A stretch of DNA of 64,000 nt from an alpha proteobacterium AAP38 (GCA_001296005.1 LJHR01000024.1:1-64000), one strand, 5' to 3'. Counted from the first letter of the stretch, positions 16,877 through 26,697 are shown. Numbers and translations are program-made. Notes: generated from the letters alone by a model not told the origin.

Positions 16877-18688
16877 ATGAGCCAAGGCAGATGGCAAAAA
16901 TGGATGCTGATGGCGGCGGCTGCCCTGGCGGCGGAGCCCATCCATGCCCAGGAGACGAAGTATGAGGTGGTGATCGAAGGGGTGGATGATCATCCGCACC
17001 TTTCGAAACTGCTGACCGAAGTCTCCAGCCTTGTCGCCTTGAAGGAAGACCCGCCGCCTTCGCCCATCGGCCTAGGCCGTCGGGCCGATGCCGATCTGGA
17101 CCGGTTCCGGGCCGCCTTACGGTCCGAAGGGTTCTATGACGCCATTGTCGATGCGGAGATCGATGTCGATGTGGTGCCCGCCAAGGTCCTGATCCGGGTG
17201 GAGGAGGGGGCACGGTACAAGGTGACAACGGTCGCCATTGCCGGGCCAAATGAACAGCCCCTGCCCGATGGCGCGCCCACACCGGACGCGCTGGGTCTTG
17301 CCATCGGGTCGGATGCGCGTGCCCCGGCAGTGGTGGATGCCGAAGGCCGCATCCTGCCGCGCCTGGCGGAAAAGGGCTATGCCTATGCCCGCCTGCTGGA
17401 CCGCAAGCTGATTGTGGATCATGCCAAGCAGGGCATGGACGTCACCTATGTCGTTGATCCCGGCCCGAAAGTGACGTTCGGCGATGTCACCTTCAACGGT
17501 CTGGACGAGGTATCGCAGCGCGCGGCCCGCCGCCGGCTGCCCTGGCGCGAGGGTGATGCCTATCACCCGGCCGCCATGGAGGAGGGGCGGCAAGCCCTGG
17601 CCGATCTGGGTGTCTTCTCGTCGGTCCGATTGCGGCTGGCCGATCAGCCGTCGGGTGACCAAAAGGCACCCGTCCTGGTCGATCTGGCCGAACGGGAAAT
17701 GAACTATGTCGGTTTCGGTGCCGATTACGGGACCGAGGACGGGTTCGGGGCCAATGCCTATTGGGGTGATCGCAACCTGATGGGCAATGCCGAGAAGCTG
17801 CGGGTCGATGCCTCGGTCGCCGGCATTTCCCGACGCGGCGAAACCAGCGCCAGCGATTTCGATTACCGTCTGGCCAGCACCTATCAGCAGCCGGATTTCC
17901 TGTCCCGCCGCCAGTCGCTGAACCTGTCGGCGGAGGCGCTGTCGGAACGGCCCGATGCCTATCGCCGTCAAGCACTGGTCCTGACGGGTGCCGTGGAACG
18001 CAAGCTGGGCAAAGGCTTGAAGGCCAGCCTGGGCATGACGGCGGAACAGTCCAAGATCGAGGAAAGCCAGCAGACCACGCGCAACACCCTGGTCGGTATT
18101 CCCGCCGCCATCACGCTCGACCGGTCCAATGATCTGTTGAACCCGACCAAGGGTTTCCGCCTGTCAGGCGCCGTCACCCCCTATCTGGCGGCCTTCGGGG
18201 ACAGCAACAGTTTCACGGTCGCGCGGGTCGGCGGCAGCGCCTATTTCGATTTCAAGGATGATGGCTGGTATGTGGGCGCGCTGCGCGGCGTCTATGGCGC
18301 GGTGATCGGCGGCGGGCTGCTGGATGTGCCGGCTGACAAGCGCTTCTTCGCGGGTGGCGGCGGGTCGATCCGTGGCTATGGCTATCAGGAAGTGGGGCCG
18401 CGCGATGACAAGGGCGAGCCGCTGGGCGGCGTCTCGCTGCTGGAAATGTCCGCCGAGATGCGGGTGAAGGTGACGGAGGATATCGCGGTCGTGCCCTTCG
18501 TTGACGCCGGTAATGTCTACACGACTGAGTATCCCAAGCTGGGCCAGGGCCTGCGCTATGCCGCCGGTATCGGCGGACGCTATTACACCGTTATCGGCCC
18601 CATCCGCCTGGATGTGGCGGTGCCGCTGAACAAGCGCGACGGGGACAAGGCGTTCCAGTTCTACATCTCCATCGGCCAGGCGTTTTGA
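16877..18688 (+). CDS. tamA: Outer-membrane translocation/assembly protein TamA
   Basis: Omp85-family beta-barrel that works with TamB across the periplasm, now linked to phospholipid transport and autotransporter assembly. The 603-aa protein has a Sec signal (A-A-A-A-L-A-A-E-P-I-H-A), about three POTRA-like units (residues about 28-270), then a C-terminal barrel with the Omp85 R-G-Y-G-Y-Q motif and a terminal aromatic residue (A-F). GGGGGAGG just before the ATG at 16877 sets the start. tamB follows after 7 bp. The partner gene makes TamA more likely than BamA. Confidence 0.92.
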   Translation: MSQGRWQKWMLMAAAALAAEPIHAQETKYEVVIEGVDDHPHLSKLLTEVSSLVALKEDPPPSPIGLGRRADADLDRFRAALRSEGFYDAIVDAEIDVDVVPAKVLIRVEEGARYKVTTVAIAGPNEQPLPDGAPTPDALGLAIGSDARAPAVVDAEGRILPRLAEKGYAYARLLDRKLIVDHAKQGMDVTYVVDPGPKVTFGDVTFNGLDEVSQRAARRRLPWREGDAYHPAAMEEGRQALADLGVFSSVRLRLADQPSGDQKAPVLVDLAEREMNYVGFGADYGTEDGFGANAYWGDRNLMGNAEKLRVDASVAGISRRGETSASDFDYRLASTYQQPDFLSRRQSLNLSAEALSERPDAYRRQALVLTGAVERKLGKGLKASLGMTAEQSKIEESQQTTRNTLVGIPAAITLDRSNDLLNPTKGFRLSGAVTPYLAAFGDSNSFTVARVGGSAYFDFKDDGWYVGALRGVYGAVIGGGLLDVPADKRFFAGGGGSIRGYGYQEVGPRDDKGEPLGGVSLLEMSAEMRVKVTEDIAVVPFVDAGNVYTTEYPKLGQGLRYAAGIGGRYYTVIGPIRLDVAVPLNKRDGDKAFQFYISIGQAF

Positions 18689-18695
18689 GGAGGGG

Positions 18696-21600
18696 ATGAT
18701 GAGCGATTTCAACCGCCTTCGCCCCATCCTGATCTGGATCGCCGCCGGTGTGGCCGGTCTGATCGGTCTGATCGTGCTGATCGCCGTATCGGCGGGCATC
18801 TGGCTGTCCACCCCGTCGGGCCGTGATTTCGTGCTGTCAAAGGCCGGGGAGGCCGCGCCGGAACTGACCGTGGAGGGCGCGGACGGGTCGATCTTCGACC
18901 TGCGCGCCGCCCGGATCACCATGTCTGATGCCAATGGTGTCTGGTTGACGGTGGACGGCGCGCATCTGGCATGGAACCCCTGGGCCCTGTTCTCCCGCAC
19001 TCTGTCGGTGGCGGATCTGTCGGCCAAGGCCGTGACGGTATCGCGCCCGCCGCTGCCGAAACCGTATGATCCCAATGACAAGGGCGGTTTGCCGCGCCTG
19101 CCCGTTGCCGTCACCTTGTCGCGGCTGGCGGTGGAGAAGGTGACGCTGGGGCCAGACCTGCTGGATGGCAACCCGGCGGTGCTGACCCTGGCCGGGCAGG
19201 GGCGGTTGCCGGCGGGGGAGCTGGGCGGATCGGGGTCGCTGGACATCAAGCGCATCGATGACCGGCCCGGCACCCTGACCATTGCCGGCGATTACCGGCC
19301 CGGTCGCCGCCTGACCCTGACGGCGGAAGCGCTGGAACAGGGTAACGGGCTGATTGCCGAATTGCTGGACATTCCGGGCCGCCCGCCCGTGACCCTGACC
19401 CTGAAGGGCGATGGCCCGTTGACCGATTGGACGGGGACGGCCACGGCCAAGGCCGGCGATGCCGCCGATGCCAAGGCCGAATTCAGGATCAGGCCGTCGG
19501 GTACTAAGTTGACCTTCGGTCTGGACCTTTCGGGCAATGTGCAGGCCCTGCTGCCGCCCGATATCCGCCCCCTGGTGGGGCCGGACCTGCGCATCGGGGC
19601 CGGTGGTCTGATCGATCCGGGGGTGAAGCTGGCGCTGGATGGTGTCGGCATCCAGACGGCCGTCGGCAAGCTGTCAGGCGGCGGTGCGTTCGATATCAAG
19701 ACCCGCGTCATCAATGTCGGCGCCTGGGTGGAGCTGCCGGATGCGGCCATCCTGTCACCCCTGCTGGGGCCGGCGCGGATGAAGGCGGCGCGCGGCAGCA
19801 TCACCCTGACCGGTACGCCGGAGGCACCGGAACTGGCCACCGATCTGACCCTGGATATGGTTGGCCTGCCGGACCTGACGCTCAACAGTCTGGGCGTGAA
19901 GCTGTCGGCCAAGGGATTGGAGCAGACAGCGGTCATTGCGGCCCTGCATCTGGACGGCGCGTCAGGGGCGCTATCGGCCCTGACGGGACGCACATCCGAT
20001 CTGGCCGCCGAACTGACCGTGACCCGCGCTAAGGGCGGGATCGATATTGCCAAGGCCGGATTCATCGGCACGGCGCTGTCGGCCACGGCCAGCGGATCGC
20101 TGACCGGCTGGGGCCGGGATGGCGAACTGGCCCTGACCCTGTCGGCCAAGGATCTGGCGCCGCTGTCCGGGGTGGCCGGGCGCAAACTGTCCGGATCGCT
20201 GGCGGTGGAGGGCAAACTGCGCCGGGCGGGCGGAAAGACGGCGGTAACGCTGCAGGGGGAGGGCAAGGAACTGGCGGCGGGCGTCGCGGTCCTGGACCCG
20301 CTTCTATCGGGCCTGACGGAGATTTTCGCCGATCTGGAGGTGGCGGGTGACGAGATGGCGCTGCGTCGCCTGTCGCTGACCAACCCGCAGCTGAAGATCG
20401 GCGGGGAGGGGCGGTACGGTCCCAAGGGCATCAATGCCGATGCTGTGGTGGAGGTGGCGGACCTGTCGCCCCTGTCGCCGGCGCTGGGCGTGGCGATGGC
20501 GGGCGGGGTCACGGCCCGGCTGAAAAGCCCCGGTGCCGACACGATGACGCTGGAAATGGTGGCGGACGGGCTGACCATGGATGGGTTGCGGCTGATCGAT
20601 ACGCGCCTGGATGCACGGCTGTCGGGCCTGCCCAAGGCGGCGAAGGGCCGGATTGACGTGGCCAGCAGCCTGAACGGGCAGCGCATCGCCCTGGGCAGCG
20701 AGCTGTCACAGACTGGTTCCACCCTGTCGCTGGCCGGGATCGAGGCGGTGATCGGCCTGAACCGATTCAATGGCGACCTGTCGCTGGATACCAGCACGGG
20801 GCTGGCGGCGGGGCGCCTGACCGGTACCGTGCCCGACCTGGGCATCCTGGCCTTCATCGCGGGGGATGAGGTCTGGGGCAATGGTACCGTCAATATCGCG
20901 CTCAGCCATGACAAGGGCCGGCAGTTCGCGGATGTGAAGGCCGATTTTAAGGAAATCTGGCGGCGCTGGCATGGGCAGAAGGTGGCTTCCATTGCCCTGT
21001 CGGCCCGTCTGGACGGGACCGACAAGGTGCCAAGCGTCGATGCGGGCTTCACCGTTACCGGTGTCGATGCCGGAACCCTGGACCTGGACAAGATTACGGG
21101 GGCGGCGCGCGGTCCGTTATCCGCCGTTTCCCTGTCCTTTGATCTGTCGGGCAAGCGCGGGTCGGCGCCGGTACGCTTGTCCATCGCGGGGCAGCTGGCG
21201 ACGGGGGCCAAGGACGCGATCACGCGGGTGGGGCTGGGCACCCTGTCGGGGGCCTATGGTGATACGGAATTCCAATTGGCCAATCCCGCCACCCTGTCCT
21301 TTGGCGAGGGCGTGGTGGGCGTGCAGGGACTGGTGGTTCTGGCCGGTGACGCGCGGGTGGAGGTGACAGCGGACCTGTCGCCCAGGGCGCTGGGCGGGCG
21401 GGTGTCGCTGACCAAGCTGCCGCTCAACTGGGTGCGCCTGATCGATCCGACACTGACGCTCTATGGCCATCTGGACGGCACGGCCAGCCTGTCGGGCACC
21501 GTGGCCGATCCCAAGGGTGTGATGTCGCTGAAACTGTCGGAATTTGCGCTGGCCCCGCAGGTCCTGAAAGGACCGTCGCCGCTGGGCGCCACCCTGAATG

Positions 21601-23057
21601 CCGATTGGCAGAAGGGGCGTGTGGCGCTGAATGCCAGGATCGACAGCGCGGGATCGGGTGTCGGCCTGTCGGCGCGTGCCGACCTGCCGCTGGAAATGCG
21701 AGGGTCGGCGACAAGCATCGCCATGCCCACCGACAAGCCGGTCAGCGGCCGGCTGGAGGGCAATGTCGCGCTGCGCCGGCTGAACGATCTGCTGGCGACA
21801 ACGGGTGACCGGCTGGGCGGGCAGATGGTGCTGGACCTGACCTTGGGCGGCACCCTGGCTGACCGGCAACTGACGGGCAGTGTCATGCTGAACAATGCCC
21901 GCTACGAGAATCAGCGCTGGGGCACGCAGATCACCGATATCGAGGCGGTGTTGAAGGGTGATCCCGAAGGGCTGGTGATCGACCGGTTTGAGGGCAAGAC
22001 GCCGGGCGGCGGCACCGTCACCCTGGCCGGCAGCGTCGGCCTGCGCCCCGAACGCGGCGACCGGCAGATCGACCTGCGCCTGACCGCGAAAAAGGCCAAG
22101 CTGGCCGGGATCGACATGGTGGAGGCGGTGGCCGGTGCCGACATCACTGTCACCGGCAAGCCGACACAGATGATGATCGCGGGACGCGTGGATGTGGCCA
22201 ATGCCCATATCCGCATCCCGGACAAGCTGCCGCCCACAGTGGTGGAGGTGAAGGTGGTGGAGATCAACCATCCCCGCCGCATCGCCCCGCCCGGTGCCGT
22301 CAGCAGTGCCAATGCCAAGGCGGAGGGAGAGGTGCCACCGGCCCTTGTCATCGGCCTGAATATCGATGTGGAGGCGCCCAACCAGATCTATGTCGCAGGC
22401 CGTGGGCTGGACGCGGAACTGAAAGCGTCGTTGAAGCTGCGCGGGACAGCGGATCTGCCGCTTTTGTCGGGCAACGTGTCGCTGGTCAAGGGTGAGATGG
22501 GGCTGCTGGGTCAGACCTTCAACCTGTCGCGGGCCAATGTCACCTTCCTGGGCGATGGCACCTTTGACCCCTCGCTTGATCTGGAGGCGCGCACGCAACG
22601 CGGTGACCTGACGGCCATTGTCACCGTCACGGGCCGCCCGTCGAAACCGACGGTGAAACTGTCGTCGCAGCCGCCCTACCCGGAAGACGAAGTGTTGGCC
22701 CGGCTGCTATTCAACCGGGGGGCGGGGCAGTTGTCGGCGTTGGAGGCGGTGCAACTGGCGCAGTCGGCGGCGCAATTGTCGGGCCTGTTCGGCGGGGGTC
22801 CTGGCTTTGTTGACAATGTGAAACGCTCGCTCGGCGTGGACCGGCTGGAATTCCGGGGCAGCGAGGATGGCACGGGGGCCGGCACCGTGGCCGCCGGCCG
22901 CTATATCGGCGATAACATCTATGTCGGGGTGGAGCAGGAGCTGGGCACCGGGCAGAGCAAGGCGACCGTGGAATATGGCATCACCGACCATATCAAGGCG
23001 CGTGGCGAGGTCGGGACCGAGAGCAAGGTCGGCGTGCAGTTCCAATGGGATTATTGA
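18696..23057 (+). CDS. tamB: Translocation and assembly module TamB
   Basis: A 1453-aa AsmA-like/DUF490 protein. An N-terminal membrane anchor (about residues 10-38) holds it in the inner membrane; the long body is a repetitive beta-rich, Gly/Leu/Asp/Ser-rich sequence expected to form the hydrophobic groove that spans the periplasm; the C-terminal about 350 residues hold the conserved TamB domain (T-F-N-L-S-R-A-N-V-T-F, Y-P-E-D-E-V-L-A-R-L-L-F) and end near L-G-T-G-Q-S-K. Tandem ATGs at 18696 and 18699 follow a GGAGGGG RBS. Coupled to tamA. Confidence 0.95.
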   Translation: MMSDFNRLRPILIWIAAGVAGLIGLIVLIAVSAGIWLSTPSGRDFVLSKAGEAAPELTVEGADGSIFDLRAARITMSDANGVWLTVDGAHLAWNPWALFSRTLSVADLSAKAVTVSRPPLPKPYDPNDKGGLPRLPVAVTLSRLAVEKVTLGPDLLDGNPAVLTLAGQGRLPAGELGGSGSLDIKRIDDRPGTLTIAGDYRPGRRLTLTAEALEQGNGLIAELLDIPGRPPVTLTLKGDGPLTDWTGTATAKAGDAADAKAEFRIRPSGTKLTFGLDLSGNVQALLPPDIRPLVGPDLRIGAGGLIDPGVKLALDGVGIQTAVGKLSGGGAFDIKTRVINVGAWVELPDAAILSPLLGPARMKAARGSITLTGTPEAPELATDLTLDMVGLPDLTLNSLGVKLSAKGLEQTAVIAALHLDGASGALSALTGRTSDLAAELTVTRAKGGIDIAKAGFIGTALSATASGSLTGWGRDGELALTLSAKDLAPLSGVAGRKLSGSLAVEGKLRRAGGKTAVTLQGEGKELAAGVAVLDPLLSGLTEIFADLEVAGDEMALRRLSLTNPQLKIGGEGRYGPKGINADAVVEVADLSPLSPALGVAMAGGVTARLKSPGADTMTLEMVADGLTMDGLRLIDTRLDARLSGLPKAAKGRIDVASSLNGQRIALGSELSQTGSTLSLAGIEAVIGLNRFNGDLSLDTSTGLAAGRLTGTVPDLGILAFIAGDEVWGNGTVNIALSHDKGRQFADVKADFKEIWRRWHGQKVASIALSARLDGTDKVPSVDAGFTVTGVDAGTLDLDKITGAARGPLSAVSLSFDLSGKRGSAPVRLSIAGQLATGAKDAITRVGLGTLSGAYGDTEFQLANPATLSFGEGVVGVQGLVVLAGDARVEVTADLSPRALGGRVSLTKLPLNWVRLIDPTLTLYGHLDGTASLSGTVADPKGVMSLKLSEFALAPQVLKGPSPLGATLNADWQKGRVALNARIDSAGSGVGLSARADLPLEMRGSATSIAMPTDKPVSGRLEGNVALRRLNDLLATTGDRLGGQMVLDLTLGGTLADRQLTGSVMLNNARYENQRWGTQITDIEAVLKGDPEGLVIDRFEGKTPGGGTVTLAGSVGLRPERGDRQIDLRLTAKKAKLAGIDMVEAVAGADITVTGKPTQMMIAGRVDVANAHIRIPDKLPPTVVEVKVVEINHPRRIAPPGAVSSANAKAEGEVPPALVIGLNIDVEAPNQIYVAGRGLDAELKASLKLRGTADLPLLSGNVSLVKGEMGLLGQTFNLSRANVTFLGDGTFDPSLDLEARTQRGDLTAIVTVTGRPSKPTVKLSSQPPYPEDEVLARLLFNRGAGQLSALEAVQLAQSAAQLSGLFGGGPGFVDNVKRSLGVDRLEFRGSEDGTGAGTVAAGRYIGDNIYVGVEQELGTGQSKATVEYGITDHIKARGEVGTESKVGVQFQWDY

Positions 23058-23124
23058 GGGGGGTGACAGGCGGCCCGCCGCACCCCCAGAATGCCGCCGG
23101 ATATGATCAAGGTGGCGGACACCC

Positions 23125-24303
23125 ATGGCCGACAGGCTTTCTCCCTTCATCGATGCGGTGCGCGCCGGCCAGTCCCTGCGCCTGACCGGCGGCGGCAGCA
23201 AGCCGGGTCTGGGCCATGCGGTCGCGGGCACGGCCCTGTCGCTGTCGCCGCTGTCGCAGGTGGTGTCGTATGAGCCGGCGGAACTGATCCTGGTTGCCGA
23301 ACCGGGGGTGCGGATGGCGGAGCTGCGGGCCTTGCTGTCGGCCAAGGGCCAGGCCCTGGCGTTTGAGCCGCCGGACCTGGGCCCGCTTTATGGCCGTCCC
23401 GCCGGCACGGATACGCTGGGCGGGGTGGTGGCCACGGGCCTGTCGGGGCCGGGGCGGGTGAAGGCCGGGGCCGTGCGCGACCATGTTCTGGGCATGACCG
23501 CCATTGCCGGCGACGGGCGTGTTTTCCGGTCGGGCGGCAAGGTGGTGAAGAATGTCACCGGTTTCGACCTGCCCAAGCTGCTGACCGGGGCGCATGGCAC
23601 GCTGGGCCTGATGACGGAGATTGTGGTCAAGGTGCTGCCGGCCCCGCCCTTGTCCAAGACCATGGTCCTGGCGGGGATCGAGGGCGCGGAGGCCAGCCGC
23701 GTCCTGGCCGATGCGCTGGGTTCGGCGGCGGAGGTGGGGGCGGCGGCGTTCACGCCATCCTACCTGCCGCTGGATGGGTTGCTGCCCGACCGAACACCCT
23801 GTGTGCTGCTGCGGCTGGATGGGGTTTCGGTGTCGGTGGCGGAACGGCTGTCCGCACTTGAACGGCTGCTGGAGGGGCGGGCGGCCATGGCGGTGCTGGA
23901 GGGGGACGAATCGGCCGCGCTGTGGGCATGTCTACGCGATGCGATGCCGCTGGCCGAACGGCCCGATCTGGATGTCTGGCGCCTGTCGGTGCCACCCATG
24001 ACGGGGATGGGGGTGCTGTCCGCCATCCGGGCCGCGATCCCGCGTGCGCTGGGCTGGCTGGATTGGGGCGGGGGCCTGATCTGGGTCGGGCTGCCGGGCG
24101 GGATGGCGGATGCGGGGGTGGGTATCGTGCGGGGGGCGCTGGGCGGGGATGGGCATGCGACCCTGATGCGGGCACCCGATGCGGTGAAGGCGCGGGTGCC
24201 GGTGTTTCAGCCGCTGCCCGGCCCGTTGGCCGCCCTGACGGCGCGGGTGAGGGCACAGTTTGACCCGGCAGGCATCCTTAATCCCGGCCTGATGGGGGTG
24301 TGA
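23125..24303 (+). CDS. glcE: Glycolate oxidase FAD-binding subunit GlcE
   Basis: Second subunit of the membrane-associated glycolate dehydrogenase that makes glyoxylate from glycolate. The 392-aa protein has the FAD_binding_4 (VAO-type) core: G-G-G-S-K-P-G-L-G early, P-G-V-R-M-A-E-L, G-R-P-A-G-T-D-T-L-G-G-V-V, and G-G-K-V-V-K-N-V-T-G-F-D-L. glcF overlaps its stop by one base. The catalytic subunit GlcD is absent: tamB lies directly upstream and nothing similar is in the window, so GlcD must be elsewhere or this FAD subunit serves another dehydrogenase. Confidence 0.9.
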   Translation: MADRLSPFIDAVRAGQSLRLTGGGSKPGLGHAVAGTALSLSPLSQVVSYEPAELILVAEPGVRMAELRALLSAKGQALAFEPPDLGPLYGRPAGTDTLGGVVATGLSGPGRVKAGAVRDHVLGMTAIAGDGRVFRSGGKVVKNVTGFDLPKLLTGAHGTLGLMTEIVVKVLPAPPLSKTMVLAGIEGAEASRVLADALGSAAEVGAAAFTPSYLPLDGLLPDRTPCVLLRLDGVSVSVAERLSALERLLEGRAAMAVLEGDESAALWACLRDAMPLAERPDLDVWRLSVPPMTGMGVLSAIRAAIPRALGWLDWGGGLIWVGLPGGMADAGVGIVRGALGGDGHATLMRAPDAVKARVPVFQPLPGPLAALTARVRAQFDPAGILNPGLMGV

Positions 24304-25586
24304 TGCAGACCCATTTCACCCTGGCACAACTGGCCGACAGCGGTACCGCAGAGGCGGAGAAGATCCTGCGAACCTGTGTGCATTGCGGGTTCTGCACGGC
24401 CACCTGCCCCACCTACCATCTGACGGGGGATGAACGCGACAGTCCGCGCGGTCGCATCTATCTGATCAAGGATATGCTGGAAAGCGGACGGGATGCGGGG
24501 CCGGTGGAAACCCACCATATCGACCGCTGCCTGTCGTGCCTGTCCTGCATGACCACTTGTCCATCTGGCGTGCATTACATGCATCTGGTCGATCACGCCC
24601 GCGCCCATATCGAGAAGACGGCCAAGCGCCCGGTGAAGGTGCGGCTGACGCGGGCGGCACTGGCGCTGATGTTGCCGCATGCGGGGCGGTTCCGGGTGGC
24701 GATGGGGCTGGCGAAACTGGCCCGCCCGTTCCGCGCCCTGCTGCCGCCCGACCTGCGGGGTATGCTGGACCTGGCGCCCGACCGTGTGCATCCGCGGCAG
24801 GCGCAGGAGGGGCCTAGCGTGTTCCCTGCGCAGGGAACACGGCGCATGCGGGTGGCGCTGCTGCCCGGCTGTGTGCAGCCGGCGCTGAACCCCGCCATCA
24901 ATGAGGCGGCCATCCGGTTGCTGACCCGGTTGGGGGCGGAGTTGGTGGTGGCGAAGGGGGGCGGCTGCTGCGGGGCGCTCACCCACCATATGGGGCGCGA
25001 CGGGCACGGGTTCGCGGCGGCCAATATCCGCGCCTGGATGGCGGAGGTGGAGGGCGATGGTCTGGACGCCATCATCGTGACGGCCAGCGGTTGCGGCACT
25101 ACCGTCAAGGATTACGGCCATATGTTCCGCGATGATCCGGTGCTGGCGGGGCCGGCAGCGACCGTGTCATCCCTGGCGCGGGATGTGACGGAGGTCTTGG
25201 CGATGCTGGGCCTGCCGGCGGAGGTGAAGGTGCCCCGGCCCCTACGCGTGGCCTATCACGCGGCCTGTTCGTTACAGCACGGGCAGAAGGTGAAGGACCC
25301 GCCGCGCGACCTGCTGCGCCAGGCCGGGTTCACATTGCTGGAGGTGCCGGACGGGCATCTGTGCTGCGGGTCGGCGGGCACCTATAATTTGTTGCAGCCG
25401 GAGCTTTCAGGGCAGTTACGCGATGCCAAGGTGGCGGCGATCGAGGGGACGCGGCCCGACGTGATCGCCGCCGGCAATATCGGCTGCATGACCCAAATCG
25501 GGACGGGTACCGCCCTGCCTATCGTGCATACGGTGCAGTTGCTGGACTGGGCGACCGGTGGGCCGGCGCCGGATGGGTTGTCCTAA
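24303..25586 (+). CDS. glcF: Glycolate oxidase iron-sulfur subunit GlcF
   Basis: A 427-aa Fe-S/heterodisulfide-reductase-type subunit that passes electrons from the flavin subunits to the quinone pool. Two ferredoxin motifs are present: C-V-H-C-G-F-C-T-A-T-C-P and C-L-S-C-L-S-C-M-T-T-C-P. Two CCG domains follow, with G-G-G-C-C-G-A-L and H-L-C-C-G-S-A-G-T-Y. The ATG at 24303 shares its A with the glcE TGA (TGATG). A perfect 24-bp DNA palindrome falls inside the gene, in the linker after the 4Fe-4S region. Confidence 0.93.
   Translation: MQTHFTLAQLADSGTAEAEKILRTCVHCGFCTATCPTYHLTGDERDSPRGRIYLIKDMLESGRDAGPVETHHIDRCLSCLSCMTTCPSGVHYMHLVDHARAHIEKTAKRPVKVRLTRAALALMLPHAGRFRVAMGLAKLARPFRALLPPDLRGMLDLAPDRVHPRQAQEGPSVFPAQGTRRMRVALLPGCVQPALNPAINEAAIRLLTRLGAELVVAKGGGCCGALTHHMGRDGHGFAAANIRAWMAEVEGDGLDAIIVTASGCGTTVKDYGHMFRDDPVLAGPAATVSSLARDVTEVLAMLGLPAEVKVPRPLRVAYHAACSLQHGQKVKDPPRDLLRQAGFTLLEVPDGHLCCGSAGTYNLLQPELSGQLRDAKVAAIEGTRPDVIAAGNIGCMTQIGTGTALPIVHTVQLLDWATGGPAPDGLS
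24818..24841. repeat. Perfect 24-bp palindrome inside glcF
   Basis: Arms CGTGTTCCCTGC and its exact complement meet with no spacer. It is read in glcF as S-V-F-P-A-Q-G-T-R, in the variable linker between the ferredoxin part and the CCG domains, so protein constraint is low there. It may be a chance, a regulator site or an inserted short palindromic element. Confidence 0.7.
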
Positions 25587-25589
25587 ATC

Positions 25590-25627
25590 AAAAAGCCCCG
25601 TGAATGCGGACATCCACGGGGCTTTTT
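25590..25627. terminator. Bidirectional terminator between glcF and suhB
   Basis: A 13-bp perfect stem (25590-25602 with 25615-25627) has five A on the left and five T on the right, so it works for both convergent genes. Confidence 0.9.
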
Positions 25628-25643
25628 GGGGTAAAGGCTTGTG

Positions 25644-26474
25644 TCAGGCCTTCGGCTTTTCCGCCGGGGCCACCTTGGGCTTGCCGGCGTTGCGCAGGAC
25701 GACGGCCAGGTGGGAATGCAGGTTGGCGTTGGCGGCCAGGATGGAGCCGCTGGCCAGCGGGCTCTTGCCAGGGCCGATCTCGCTGACGAAACCACCGGCT
25801 TCGGTGACCAGCAGCAGGCCGGCGGCCATGTCCCAGGGCTTCAGGTCGGCTTCGAAGAAACCGTCAAAGCGGCCGGCGGCGGTGTAGGCGAGGTCGAGCG
25901 AGGCCGCACCCCAGCGGCGGATGCCCGCCACCTGGCCCATCAGGGCCTCCAACTGCTGCAGGAATACCGGCGCATTGCCATGGCCGCGGAAGGGGATGCC
26001 CGTGGCAATCAGGCTGTCGGCCAGCTGACGGCGCGAGGAAACGCGCAGGCGGGTATGGTTCAGGAAGGCACCTGCACCCTTTTCGGCCCAGAACATCTCG
26101 TCATGCACGGGTTCGTAGACGACGCCGGCAATGATCTCACCCTCACGCTCCAGCGCGATGGAGATGGCCCAGTGCGGCAGGCCGTGCAGGAAGTTGGTGG
26201 TGCCGTCCAGGGGATCGACGATGAAGCGGTGGGCGGTGTCCTTGCCCTTGATCTCACCGGTTTCTTCCAGCAGCAGGCCGAAATCGGGACGCGCCTTCTG
26301 AAGCTCCTCGCGCACGATACGCTCGGCCTTCTGGTCGGCGGCGGACACGAAGTCGGACGGACCCTTGCGAGAGACCTGCAAGTGCTCGACCTCGCCGAAA
26401 TCGCGCAGGATGGCCTTGCCGGCCTTCTCGGCCGCACGGGTCATGACGTTCAGGATGGCCGAACGGGCTGCCAT
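25644..26474 (-). CDS. suhB: Inositol monophosphatase family protein (SuhB type)
   Basis: A 276-aa Mg-dependent, Li-sensitive phosphatase fold. Metal ligands are visible in L-L-E-E-T-G-E, in D-P-L-D-G-T-T-N-F, and in K-P-W-D-M-A-A-G near the C-terminus. SuhB hydrolyses inositol-1-phosphate and in E. coli also binds the rRNA antitermination complex; which role applies here is not visible. The ATG at 26474 has GGAG about 9 bases upstream. The C-terminus carries an extra Lys/Pro/Ala tail. efp lies upstream in the same direction but is separated by its own terminator. Confidence 0.92.
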   Translation of the reverse strand: MAARSAILNVMTRAAEKAGKAILRDFGEVEHLQVSRKGPSDFVSAADQKAERIVREELQKARPDFGLLLEETGEIKGKDTAHRFIVDPLDGTTNFLHGLPHWAISIALEREGEIIAGVVYEPVHDEMFWAEKGAGAFLNHTRLRVSSRRQLADSLIATGIPFRGHGNAPVFLQQLEALMGQVAGIRRWGAASLDLAYTAAGRFDGFFEADLKPWDMAAGLLLVTEAGGFVSEIGPGKSPLASGSILAANANLHSHLAVVLRNAGKPKVAPAEKPKA

Positions 26475-26520
26475 GGTCGAACACTCCACAATGACGAAGA
26501 AACTGCGGGATCAATGCCCG

Positions 26521-26564
26521 CCTATTAAAAGCGAAACGCCCGCGCGTTTAAACCCGCGCGGGCG
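26521..26564 (-). terminator. Intrinsic terminator of efp
   Basis: A perfect 10-bp GC stem (26537-26546 with 26555-26564) surrounds TTTAAACC; on the minus strand it is followed by TTTCGCTTTT. Confidence 0.8.
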
Positions 26565-26591
26565 CTGCAACGGTAAGGGTCCGGGAAGACC

Positions 26592-26629
26592 CGGGAGGCT
26601 TTGCCTCCCGAGGCCGGCGACTGCCGGCC
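26592..26629. repeat. Two adjacent short hairpins downstream of efp
   Basis: CGGGAGGC/GCCTCCCG with a TTT loop (26592-26610) is followed at once by GGCCGGC/GCCGGCC with a 4-base loop (26612-26629). They lie between the efp stop and its terminator and look like a small REP-type or mRNA-stabilising structure. Confidence 0.5.
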
Positions 26630-26697
26630 CGCGCCTCGTGGCGCGCAAGCCAAGCCCGCGGATGCGGGCGCCCGGCGCCTGAGGGAGCGTGTAACCC

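Noticed and set aside
19292-21241. 649-codon open frame on the minus strand
   Set aside because: It is antisense to tamB; long antisense frames are expected at this GC content, the translation is Ser/Pro/Arg-rich and shows no domain.
23107-23595. Possible small regulatory gene opposite glcE
   Set aside because: No RBS and translation rich in Arg, Gln and His, typical of antisense frames here.
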